A stretch of 64,000 bases of DNA from Streptomyces sp. NBC_01276. Lineage in GTDB: Bacteria; Actinomycetota; Actinomycetes; Streptomycetales; Streptomycetaceae. Under the pieces are notes generated by a model that saw only the letters and a list, made by a program, of their open reading frames with translations, was not told the DNA's origin and made no database searches. Position 1 is the stretch's first letter. Each line of letters starts with the position of its first letter. Below are positions 49,901 through 56,973 of the stretch, one piece after another. The DNA lies in contig NZ_CP108442.1 in assembly GCF_041435355.1 (NCBI RefSeq), positions 7,500,501-7,564,500 on the forward strand, in the 5' to 3' direction. Made by a program: the position numbers and the translations under genes.

Positions 49901-50374
49901 CTGCGACCCGGCCGGTACGACGGTCCGCGCGCCGGGGTCGAGGGTGTAGGCGAGGTATCCGCCGGCGCCGAGGGCGGGCCGCGGCCGGTGGCCGACCAGC
50001 CGCCCGAGCCGGACCAGGGACTCCGCCTCGACGGCCGTGGGCAGGTAGCCCTCCTGCGCGTGGCGCTCCCCGTAGAAGGTCAGCACGTCGGCGACGACGG
50101 CCCAGCAGTCGAGCAGGGCGACCGCCGGATCGTCGGTGGTGCGGGCGGTCAGCCGGTCGAGCTCCGGCCGGCTCGCCAGGCGTTGGAGCATCGCGGCCAT
50201 GAACCGCCCGTGCGTGCCGACGCGGTAGTCGATCGAGGAGCGTCCCGGCGGGTTGTACGTGGACGCCGGCGTCGGCGGACCCCCGCGGCAGCAGCCCCCG
50301 CCCCCGCCCCCGCCGTTCCCGCTCCTGGTGACGCCCCCGCTTCCCCCGCACCCGCATCCGCCGTGCCCGCTCAT
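46961..50374 (-). CDS. Baseplate assembly protein (gpJ/gp6-like) with a C-terminal LysM domain
   Basis: The ATG at 50374 overlaps the previous gene by 4 bp, giving 1137 residues. The N-terminus is unusual: MSGHGGCGCGGSG and a further Gly run with CCRGG. The baseplate wedge core follows (YNPPGRSSIDYRVGTHGRFM, PLTEDLSLLGPTDPAYALDR, AVSRPLGVGAVTNPLASTGG). A low-complexity Asn-Gly/Asp-Gly linker, encoded by a hexanucleotide repeat, interrupts it near residue 395. The C-terminus holds a LysM-type module (ADTLTSVAVRHGLRVEELVA, LNPGLRSPALEPGRRLVVSV), which could anchor the particle to peptidoglycan. A LysM fused directly to this baseplate protein is uncommon. Confidence 0.82.
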   Translation of the reverse strand: MSGHGGCGCGGSGGVTRSGNGGGGGGGCCRGGPPTPASTYNPPGRSSIDYRVGTHGRFMAAMLQRLASRPELDRLTARTTDDPAVALLDCWAVVADVLTFYGERHAQEGYLPTAVEAESLVRLGRLVGHRPRPALGAGGYLAYTLDPGARTVVPAGSQAKSVPAPGGLPQTFETAEELTADAAWNTLPVRTTAPPRLRAGTARGLERLTFTGSALGLRPGDRLLLLFGSAHDPVVRVVAGATADHPAALTAVDLVPDSPADPAEAAREALLAVAGSGPRVPAATVLRASVAAALERLAPDGGAASHAYGRVADAARLLAEGVAFTGARGNAALAGWLAGEVAEAVRALRAALSAVAAEHRRSLPEVEYLRALAHALACPCTPGERRTDTDGNGNGNGNGNGDGEDDGDDRDGDGARYGDGCGSPDCDRATALVATAAVLPALRRTPPRPPTAGRDLDTDPCEAWDPRSDSVPGLLAAADPRLAGAVHRAWATQRIAPPRENAGVQVPRVKARPVDPRLDPQGAEAPAGSEYLYLEGHFDGVLPGSLVLAEQARPAPESHVVRVLDVTQLRLPFPVAAAAPPVFVPVTRLTVDGPWHGAPDAGGGVPYGDITVWAAGEDLVLADDPVTEDVAGVRIELAGVCPGLLPGRRLVVSGERTDVPGTTGVPGSEPVMLASVRQSVDPAAGGDTVRTELLLAAPLTYTYRRSTVTVYGNVVPATQGETRSEVLGSGDASRGGQSFALRGVTAAAPLTYLPAATPDGAEPALTVRVDGVRRPLTEDLSLLGPTDPAYALDRDPGAGTATVAFGDGVHGARLRSGVENVTAVYRVGAGPDGNLPPGRITQAVSRPLGVGAVTNPLASTGGADADGPRDLRAVIPLRTRALDRLLSVRDYADFARARAGIGRAVAARLFDGRRDIVHVTVAAAGDVPVTASDPLTAGLSAALEDFGDPHVPVRVDVRELVLLVLSAGVKVLPDHSFETVEPAVRAAVLGVLGFAARDLAEPARLSRVLAAAQAVPGVGHLDVDVFAGIGSAADPLALVDLVSGLRGAAATVDALPARAEPRVHVVGDDPTGAADTLTSVAVRHGLRVEELVALNPGLRSPALEPGRRLVVSVSVRPAQLAVMTPDLPQTLILRRLP
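49172..49206. repeat. CCCGTT hexanucleotide microsatellite
   Basis: Five perfect CCCGTT units (49172-49201) and a partial sixth. On the coding strand they read AACGGG and encode the Asn-Gly repeat in the linker of the LysM-baseplate protein. Six-bp units keep the frame, so slippage would change linker length without breaking the gene. Confidence 0.9.
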
Positions 50375-53256
50375 CGACCGCCCCCGATCCGCAGTTCCAG
50401 TACGCCGTTCCCGGGCCGGGCCGGATCGCCGTCGAGGCGCGCGATCTCGTCCGGTCCCATGGGCAGGACACCCTCGCGCAGCGCGTCCGGCGAGGGCTCG
50501 AAGAGCCGCTCCAGGGCGGTGACCGAGACCGACAGGACGCCGGGCACGGCCGCCGCCACCGCGACGATCCGGCTCACCCGCACGGGGGTTCCGAACGTGA
50601 GCGCGTCGGGGTGGAAGAAGGCGGGCGCGCCGTCGGCCGTGCGTCCGTGGCCCAGCACCCGGGCCAGGGCCGCGCGCACGTGTCCCGCCACCGCCGACGG
50701 CTCGGCCTCCACGCACAGCGCCAGCCGCAGCGGCACCTGCCGGGCCGGCCCCACCCGCACCTCGTGCCCGATCCTGCGCACCCGGTGCAGCCGCTCCCGC
50801 ACCCCGTCGAGCAGCCCCTCCGGGGCGACGTCCGTCCCCAGCGCGTCCACCGCCACCTGGGCCTCGTACCAGGAGCCGGTCCAGCGCAGCCGGGCACCGG
50901 CCCCCTGCACGCCGGGCACCTCGCCCGCCAGTGCCGCGTAGTCGGCCTCGGTGACGGCCCGCAGCAGCCGGCGCAGCGCCTCACCGGGAGCCCGTCGGCG
51001 TACCTCGGCGAGCGGTTCGGGGTCGGCGCCGCCCGTGGCGGGCAGCGGGTTGCGCACCCGGACCGTCACCCCGGTGACCCCGCACAGCTCGACGGTGTCG
51101 ATGGCCTCCGCCCCCACGTTGCCGGCCGTCCCGTTGCCGAGCCGGTAGCGCAGCGCGAGCACGGAGCCCGGGGCGGGGACCGCGCCGTGGCGGCCGTCGC
51201 CGAAGCGCAGCCCGAGGACGCCGTCGTCGTCGAGTTCGCCCACGAAGCAGCGGTCGGCGGGCCCGCAGTCGAGCAGGTCGCGCCGGGGCAGCCACGGTGG
51301 CCCCGCGGCGCTCGCGCCGCAGTCGTGGTCGTGGCCGTCGCTGTCGCCGTGGCCGTCGCCGTGGTCCGCGCGGACCTCCACCACGGGCAGGGCCGCGCGC
51401 GGATCGGGTGCCAGCGCCCGCGCGGCCGGCCCGTGGAAGACCGCAAGCTCCGGGTCGAGCGCCCCGCCCTCGGCCGCGCCCCAGCCCTGCCCGATCTCCC
51501 AGCCCTCGTCGGCGGCCCGCAGCACGTACCCGGCCCGTGCCCGGCGGGCGAGTTCCCGCAGCCGGGCGAGTTTGCGCTCCAGCAGCTCGTCGAAGCGGGC
51601 CACGAGGGTGCGCAGCGCCGCCACCGGTTCGGCGGCCAGGGGCAGCCGGCGCAGCGCGGCGGCGCCGAACACGGTCGTCAGCCAGGCGAGGGCCGCACCG
51701 TCGGGGCGGTGTCCCCCCTCGGCGGAGTGCAGCAGGTCCAGCAGCCGGTCCCGGGCGCGGCCCGGGATCCCGTCCAGCCGCCGGGCCTGGGCCCGCGCGA
51801 CGTCCGCGGGCAGCGGGAAGGGCACGCTCCAGGTGACCGGAGCCGCGGCGCCGTCGCCCGGTACCCGCGGCTCGAACCGGTCTTCCGCCGGCGGGTAGGC
51901 GGGCAGCGCCACCGGGCCGTCCGTCCCGGCGCACCCGGACTCCGGCGGGCACGGACAGCCCTCGGCCCCCGGGGGCCGTGCGGGCCGGGTGACCCGCTCC
52001 GGCTCCGCACCGCACCAGGTGCGGCTCGCCCCGTGCTCGACGAGCACGGTGTTGCCCCGGGCCACGGCGACGTCCAGCGGGACGCACTCCGGACCGCCGA
52101 CGGCACGCACCCGCAGCGGGAAGGACAGGGCGTCCGCCGCGTCCCACTCCACCTCCAGCAGGCGCTGCCCGTAGAGCCGGTCGACACCGCGCCGCACCGC
52201 GACGAGCCGCACCGCCTGCCGGTGCCCGCGGTCGGCGTCGGCGGGCAGTCCCGTGGCCGCGCCGAGGACCTCCTCGAAGACCACGACGTCCCCCGCGCGC
52301 AGCGACAGCCGGTGCTCGCCCTCGCCGTCCCGCAGCGCGGCCGAGGTCGTGCCGGCCGGCAGGGAGTACTCGTGTTCCCCCCAGCTCCACAGGCCGATCC
52401 GGCCGTGCGCCGGCCGGACGGTGACCGGCTCGGCGCGGACGGGCTCGAAGACCTGCCCGCCGGCCCGGAACCGGAAGGTCCCGGCCGGCAGGGTGGCCCG
52501 CGCGTCCGAGGACAGGCAGACGAACGCCCGCGCGGCGCAGCCGTCGTGCATCGGGTAGTCGACGAGCCGCACGTGACGGCGGACCGAGGTGCGCAGCCGG
52601 GCGGTGTCCAGGTAGGCCTCCGCGGCGACCGCGTCCTGCTCGTAGCTCAACTGGTCGCCCGCGTAAGCGAGGAGCTCGACGAGGGCGACCGTCATGTCGG
52701 CGGCGTGCCGCTCGCCCCATTCGGGCAGCGTCAGGGCGAGCCGCTCCAGCAGCGCCCGGCGCAGTCCCGCGTAGTCCTTGGCGAGGTAGTCGATGACCGG
52801 CTCCGGGAACGCCCCGGGCGGGCACGGGTCGGGCCCGCAGTCCACCGTCGCCGGACAGTCCTGGCCGAAGGTGAACCCGGCGGACGCGAAGAACGGGTCG
52901 AAGCCCTCAGGGGGGTCGGTGCCCGGCCGCCCGGAGGCATCGGTCCGCACCACGCACAGGCGGTACGCGGACACGTCGCCCGGCCGGTCAACCCGCAACA
53001 GCACCCGGCCGGGCGGCTCCCCCTCCGCGTCGTCGCCGCGACCGGGGTCCGTCTCGACGGACACCACCCGCAGGTCCCGGGCGACGACCCCGCCGTCGAT
53101 CCGGAAGTTGGCCGGCACCAGCTCCGCGGGCACCGGACCGAAGAGGGTGACGGCGAGCCGCGTACGGCCCCCGTCCACCGTCACGGACTCGATCCCGGCC
53201 AGACCGGCGGCCCGCGCGTCGCGCTCCCGGACGCCGAGGGCGTGCTCCCCGCTCAC
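50371..53256 (-). CDS. Baseplate assembly protein (gpJ/gp6-like)
   Basis: The 961-residue protein starts at a GTG overlapping gp25 by 4 bp. Landmarks of CIS baseplate wedge proteins are FPEPVIDYLAKDYAGLRRAL, ADMTVALVELLAYAGDQLSY, EQDAVAAEAYLDTARLRTSV and the C-terminal VRNPLPATGGADPEPLAEVR with TEADYAALAGEVPGVQGAGA. It forms the wedge heterodimer together with the next gene product. The Cys-rich stretches are modest (CPCPPESGC). Confidence 0.88.
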   Translation of the reverse strand: MSGEHALGVRERDARAAGLAGIESVTVDGGRTRLAVTLFGPVPAELVPANFRIDGGVVARDLRVVSVETDPGRGDDAEGEPPGRVLLRVDRPGDVSAYRLCVVRTDASGRPGTDPPEGFDPFFASAGFTFGQDCPATVDCGPDPCPPGAFPEPVIDYLAKDYAGLRRALLERLALTLPEWGERHAADMTVALVELLAYAGDQLSYEQDAVAAEAYLDTARLRTSVRRHVRLVDYPMHDGCAARAFVCLSSDARATLPAGTFRFRAGGQVFEPVRAEPVTVRPAHGRIGLWSWGEHEYSLPAGTTSAALRDGEGEHRLSLRAGDVVVFEEVLGAATGLPADADRGHRQAVRLVAVRRGVDRLYGQRLLEVEWDAADALSFPLRVRAVGGPECVPLDVAVARGNTVLVEHGASRTWCGAEPERVTRPARPPGAEGCPCPPESGCAGTDGPVALPAYPPAEDRFEPRVPGDGAAAPVTWSVPFPLPADVARAQARRLDGIPGRARDRLLDLLHSAEGGHRPDGAALAWLTTVFGAAALRRLPLAAEPVAALRTLVARFDELLERKLARLRELARRARAGYVLRAADEGWEIGQGWGAAEGGALDPELAVFHGPAARALAPDPRAALPVVEVRADHGDGHGDSDGHDHDCGASAAGPPWLPRRDLLDCGPADRCFVGELDDDGVLGLRFGDGRHGAVPAPGSVLALRYRLGNGTAGNVGAEAIDTVELCGVTGVTVRVRNPLPATGGADPEPLAEVRRRAPGEALRRLLRAVTEADYAALAGEVPGVQGAGARLRWTGSWYEAQVAVDALGTDVAPEGLLDGVRERLHRVRRIGHEVRVGPARQVPLRLALCVEAEPSAVAGHVRAALARVLGHGRTADGAPAFFHPDALTFGTPVRVSRIVAVAAAVPGVLSVSVTALERLFEPSPDALREGVLPMGPDEIARLDGDPARPGNGVLELRIGGGR

Positions 53257-53624
53257 CTGATCACCCCGCTGTCGAAGGCCTCGGTCCGGACGGCGCCGGT
53301 CGCCAGGAGTACGTAGCCGATCTCGATCCGCAGGGCCGCGTCCTCGGCGGTCACGGAGAGGGACCGGACGGCGATGACGTCGCCGAGCCAGCGCTGCAGA
53401 GCCGTCTGCACGGTCACCTGGAGGGCCGCCGCCAGGTCGGGGCCGTTCGGCTCGAAGACGAGGTCGAGCAGGCCGCAGCCGAAGTCGGGCCGGACCACCC
53501 GCTCCCCGGGACGGGTGAAGAGCACCTGCTCGATCATGTCGCGCACGTGGTCCTCGGTGCCCGTGAGCCGGGTGCGGCCGGTGGCGGCGGTCCCGAAGGG
53601 GAAGTCGACGTCCACGGCGCTCAC
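53253..53624 (-). CDS. gp25/gpW-like baseplate protein
   Basis: The 123-residue protein starts at the GTG at 53624, overlapping the PAAR-like gene by 4 bp. The pattern VDFPFGTAATGRTRLTGTED, VRDMIEQVLFTRPGERVVRP and DFGCGLLDLVFEPN is diagnostic for the T4 gp25 family, which nucleates sheath polymerisation at the baseplate. Confidence 0.92.
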   Translation of the reverse strand: MSAVDVDFPFGTAATGRTRLTGTEDHVRDMIEQVLFTRPGERVVRPDFGCGLLDLVFEPNGPDLAAALQVTVQTALQRWLGDVIAVRSLSVTAEDAALRIEIGYVLLATGAVRTEAFDSGVIR

Positions 53625-53971
53625 CCCGCCGTCACGCGGAGCTGGCCGGCGACGACCAGCGGGGTCGTCGGGGGCGGCCCGGCGCACACGCCCGAGCCGG
53701 GTACCGGACCGGCCGGCGGGAGGGCCTGTACGAGGACGGGCCGGCCGCCGGCCAGCAGCCGTGAAGCCAGTCCCGTCCAGCGGACCGTCGTACAGGGCGG
53801 CGAACCGGACACCCCGGGACAGCCGGTGACCACCAGCTGGTCGGCGGCGGTGGCCAGCGGCGCGCCGCCGGCCAGCACCCGGGTCTGCGCGGGGGTGTTC
53901 CGTACGGGGGCGAGGTGCCCGCAGGTGACCGCCGTCGCGGTCGTCACCACGGTTCCGGGCATCGCGCTCAC
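53621..53971 (-). CDS. PAAR-like spike-tip protein
   Basis: The 116-residue protein starts at a GTG overlapping gpV by 4 bp; an ATG three codons later is an alternative. It is Pro/Gly-rich with conserved C/H positions (TAVTCGHLAPV, VVTGCPGVSGSPPCT) that suit metal binding at the tip. Its place between gpV and gp25 matches the spike tip in other CIS operons. Confidence 0.72.
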   Translation of the reverse strand: MSAMPGTVVTTATAVTCGHLAPVRNTPAQTRVLAGGAPLATAADQLVVTGCPGVSGSPPCTTVRWTGLASRLLAGGRPVLVQALPPAGPVPGSGVCAGPPPTTPLVVAGQLRVTAG

Positions 53972-54501
53972 CCCGGCAGCACGGTGAGCGCGCCGTTGCC
54001 GAGGTCGATCCCGGCCTGCGTCACCTTGATCGTCGGGCCGGCGGCGGAGGCACCGATCTCGATCCCGCCCTCGTGGAGCCGGATGTACGGTCCCGCCGGG
54101 CCCTTGAGCTGGAGCAGGATGCCGCCCGTGGGCCCCGCCAGGTCGGAGATCAGCAGGCAGCTCTGCGCGGGCGTCCCGATGACCACCTGCGGCACGCCGT
54201 CCGGAGCCGCCTGCGCGGCGGGCGGCATCTCCTGGGCCCCGCCGCGCCAGAATCCCGTCCACACGGCCCGGTCGGGGTCGCCGTCCACGAACTGGACCCA
54301 GACACCGGAGCCGACCAGCGGGACGACGTACATCCCGCTCGCGGGCCCGGCCAGCGGGGTCGCCGGGTCCGCCCAGATGCAGGGGTCGTCGCCGAGCACG
54401 TCGGTGACCCGGACCAGGAGCCGCCCGGAGCGCAGCTGGTCGATGTTGGAGGCCACCACCCCCTGGTAGAGGCCGTGGTACTTCTTCGCGTCCTTCGTCA
54501 C
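53968..54501 (-). CDS. Baseplate spike protein gpV (gp5/VgrG OB-fold part)
   Basis: The 177-residue protein starts at a GTG overlapping gpD by 4 bp. The OB-fold signature is present: YQGVVASNIDQLRSGRLLVR, ATPLAGPASGMYVVPLVGSG and VWVQFVDGDPDRAVWTGFW. The C-terminal repeats (GGILLQLKGPAGPYIRLHEG, GIEIGASAAGPTIKVTQAGI) form the start of a trimeric beta-helix needle. It forms the puncturing spike with gpD and the PAAR-like tip. Confidence 0.92.
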   Translation of the reverse strand: MTKDAKKYHGLYQGVVASNIDQLRSGRLLVRVTDVLGDDPCIWADPATPLAGPASGMYVVPLVGSGVWVQFVDGDPDRAVWTGFWRGGAQEMPPAAQAAPDGVPQVVIGTPAQSCLLISDLAGPTGGILLQLKGPAGPYIRLHEGGIEIGASAAGPTIKVTQAGIDLGNGALTVLPG

Positions 54502-55619
54502 GGGATCACCGCCGGGGTCAGGGAGCCGAGGCCGTCGCGGGTGAGGGTGAAGCCCTGCTTGTACTCGCCGCGCCGGATGTCGTGGGTCACGCTGGAGACG
54601 TAGTACAGCCCGTCGTAGGCCGGTCCGGCGCCGCGCACGCCCACCAGCCGGCGGGCGCGCAGCACGTGCCCGTAGCGCAGCACGTCGAGCTTGCCCGTCC
54701 CGCGTACCGCGTCGGCCGCCGTCGAGGTACGGCTCAGCCCCAGCAGCAGCGCCTCGGCCGGTGAGCGGTCGCCGACGTCGGGCAGCGGCTCCTGTTTGAG
54801 CGTCACCGCGGGCCGCGCCGCGAGCGGCGGGTGCAACAGGCCGACGTCGGGAACCGGCAGGCCGACGCCCAGTTTGGTGACCGGCTCCGTCACGGTCACC
54901 GTGTACTGGGTGCGGGAGAGCCCGTCGTACGTGAACGACAGCGACTCGGCGGTGGCCGCGGCCCCCGCCCCGATGGTGAGGGCCGGCTGGACCGGCCCGG
55001 TGCGGACCTCGGGACCCCAGTAGGCCACGCTGGTGCCCGGGACCGGACCGGGCTCCAGGAAGAAGACGTACCCGACCTCCGAGGCCATGGCCTTCAGGTA
55101 CTCCAGATCGGTGGACGCCTGGACGGGGATGTGCACCACCGGGTTCGGCACGTCGGTGAGCACGGGCGGGACCGCCACCGGGGCGATCCCGTAGACGGCG
55201 TACTTGGCGCAGATCGCCGCGACGCGGGCCTGGTGCGGCAGCCCGGGGAAGCACGCCCGCTCGTGCCGGAGGTCCATCAGGACCGTCAGGTCCTCGCCGG
55301 TGACGGTCAGCACCGAGGCGCCCGGTTCGGCGCTCGGCGACAGTTCCTGCTGGGTGACGACCCCGTCCGCGAGAACGGTCGGGGTGCCGGCGACGACGCA
55401 CACCAGGACCACCCGGACGCCGGGGTCGAAGAAGCCCGCGGGCAGCAGCGCCCGCTGGATGACGGAACGCGCGCTCACCGCGAAGGCCAGCTGGAAGCCG
55501 CTCGCCTGCCCCGACGCGGTGGTGACCCGGACCGACTGCAGGGCGTCGGCGAGCGGGGCGGGCACCGGGACGGCGAGCACCGGCCCCATCAGGAGCATCA
55601 GCCGCAGGGCGCTAGCCAC
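54498..55619 (-). CDS. Phage late control gpD-like hub protein
   Basis: The 373-residue protein starts at a GTG and overlaps the LysM gene by 8 bp. It contains VRVTTASGQASGFQLAFAVS and LTVLMDLRHERACFPGLPHQ, then the gpD landmark VHIPVQASTDLEYLKAMASE followed by VGYVFFLEPG. YYVSSVTHDIRRGEYKQGFT near the C-terminus is also typical. It forms the hub to which the tube attaches. Confidence 0.9.
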   Translation of the reverse strand: MASALRLMLLMGPVLAVPVPAPLADALQSVRVTTASGQASGFQLAFAVSARSVIQRALLPAGFFDPGVRVVLVCVVAGTPTVLADGVVTQQELSPSAEPGASVLTVTGEDLTVLMDLRHERACFPGLPHQARVAAICAKYAVYGIAPVAVPPVLTDVPNPVVHIPVQASTDLEYLKAMASEVGYVFFLEPGPVPGTSVAYWGPEVRTGPVQPALTIGAGAAATAESLSFTYDGLSRTQYTVTVTEPVTKLGVGLPVPDVGLLHPPLAARPAVTLKQEPLPDVGDRSPAEALLLGLSRTSTAADAVRGTGKLDVLRYGHVLRARRLVGVRGAGPAYDGLYYVSSVTHDIRRGEYKQGFTLTRDGLGSLTPAVIP

Positions 55620-55950
55620 CGAGCCCCCCGCCCGCGTCGAGCACGCCCGCGCCCTGCGGCATCCCCGCGGGCAGGGTGATCCGCAGCCGCCGTCCCGGGA
55701 CCACGGTCAGCGACTCGGGGGCCAGGACCCGGTGCGCGTCGGCGATCCGCCAGGCCTGCTCCGGGTCGCCGAGCTCCCGGGCGGCGACGAGGTCCAGGCG
55801 CTCGCCCGCCACGACGACGTGCGTCCCCACGGTGATCAGGGTGTCCGGGTCCGGGGGGAAGCGGCGCCGGACGTAGGTGACGGTCCGGCCGTCCGGGAGG
55901 GTGAGCGAGGCGGTCGGGACGTTCTGGTAGCGGCTCGTGGCGGAGAACAC
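55612..55950 (-). CDS. Small LysM-type tail protein (gpX/gp53-like)
   Basis: The 112-residue protein has ATG at 55950. A short beta-domain (SRYQNVPTASLTLPDGRTVT, YVRRRFPPDP) is followed by a LysM-like module (TVGTHVVVAGERLDLVAARE, LGDPEQAWRIADAH, VVPGRRLRITLP). Such proteins glue hub and baseplate in CIS particles. Confidence 0.82.
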   Translation of the reverse strand: MFSATSRYQNVPTASLTLPDGRTVTYVRRRFPPDPDTLITVGTHVVVAGERLDLVAARELGDPEQAWRIADAHRVLAPESLTVVPGRRLRITLPAGMPQGAGVLDAGGGLGG

Positions 55951-55960
55951 GCGTACTCCT

Positions 55961-56614
55961 TCACAGACTCGTCAGGCCGAGATCGGACGGGGTGCGGGGG
56001 ACGAGCCCGGCGAAACGCTCGCGGGCCTGCTGGTGCTGGAGGTAGAGCAGACCGCCCTTGTGGCGGAAGCCGAGGTCGTCGACGGTCAGTACCCGAGCGC
56101 CGACCGTGACTTTGGCCCGGATCGGGTTCAGGTCCGGGTCGAAGGCCTCCTCGGCCACCGTGAACTCAGTGATCCGCACGGGCAGGACCCTGCTGCGCCC
56201 GAGCACGAGCACCGTCAGCGGAGCCTCGACGGGCGCGACCTCGATCATCCCGAGGGCGGCCATCCGGTCCTCGGCGAGGAGCTGCGCCACGCTGGGGTGG
56301 AGGGCGCTCTCCAGGGCGGCCAGAACCGGGAACAGACCGCCGTGGGCTTCCACCGGATGGGTGTCGGGGGCGTCGAGCTGCTCGGTGGCGTCGAACTCCG
56401 CGTCGAACCTGTACGTCTCGTGCGGCGGGCCCTTGAGCCGCTGGGCCTCCAGCCGGTCCCCGGGCTCGGGTCCGATGCCCTGCGGCTGTACGGTGCGGGT
56501 CAGCGAATCCGGATTGAACTGGAACGCCACCGTCCGTACGGGGCGGCCCGTGTCCGGATCGAGCAGCACGAATCCGCCGCGGACCACGCGGGGCACTCCG
56601 GGGTACCCCGTCAT
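55961..56614 (-). CDS. CIS tube-initiator-like protein
   Basis: The 217-residue protein starts at the ATG at 56614, overlapping the upstream gene by 4 bp. VAFQFNPDSLTRTVQPQGIG, KGPPHETYRFDAEFDATEQL and PLTVLVLGRSRVLPVRITEF are landmarks of the CIS_tube family (Afp/Pvc tube-associated proteins) that cap or start the inner tube at the hub. Confidence 0.85.
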   Translation of the reverse strand: MTGYPGVPRVVRGGFVLLDPDTGRPVRTVAFQFNPDSLTRTVQPQGIGPEPGDRLEAQRLKGPPHETYRFDAEFDATEQLDAPDTHPVEAHGGLFPVLAALESALHPSVAQLLAEDRMAALGMIEVAPVEAPLTVLVLGRSRVLPVRITEFTVAEEAFDPDLNPIRAKVTVGARVLTVDDLGFRHKGGLLYLQHQQARERFAGLVPRTPSDLGLTSL

Positions 56615-56973
56615 GACCGCCCCCGCCCGGCGCCGCCCGTGGCCGGGCCCGCGCCCGGAGTCGTGCCCGTGCCCGACGATTCCGTTCCCGTAGGCGAGCC
56701 CGTACGCGAGCCTGGCGCGAGGGCCGCGTGCACCGACCGGGCGACCGCCCGGCCCGCGTCCCGCGCCCCGCACGGGCCTCCGTGCGGCGCCGGGGCGACC
56801 ACCACCGACCGGACCCCGGGCGGCATCCACGCCCCCGCCGTACCGGCCGCCGCGCACAGTGCGGCCAGCTCCTCGCGCAGCGCCGCCACGAACGCCTCCC
56901 CGTGCCCCGCGAACACCTCACCGCCGCCCGCCCACTGCACGACCAGCCGCTCGATGCGCACCTCCACCCTCAT
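56611..56973 (-). CDS. Small CIS-associated hypothetical protein
   Basis: The 120-residue protein overlaps the ATPase stop and the tube-initiator start by 4 bp each. The first half is folded (RVEVRIERLVVQWAGGGEVF, VAALREELAALCAAA); the second half is Gly/Thr/Ser/Pro-rich and probably disordered. I do not recognise a family. Its fixed position between AAA+ ATPase and tube protein suggests an assembly role. Confidence 0.68.
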   Translation of the reverse strand: MRVEVRIERLVVQWAGGGEVFAGHGEAFVAALREELAALCAAAGTAGAWMPPGVRSVVVAPAPHGGPCGARDAGRAVARSVHAALAPGSRTGSPTGTESSGTGTTPGAGPATGGAGRGRS

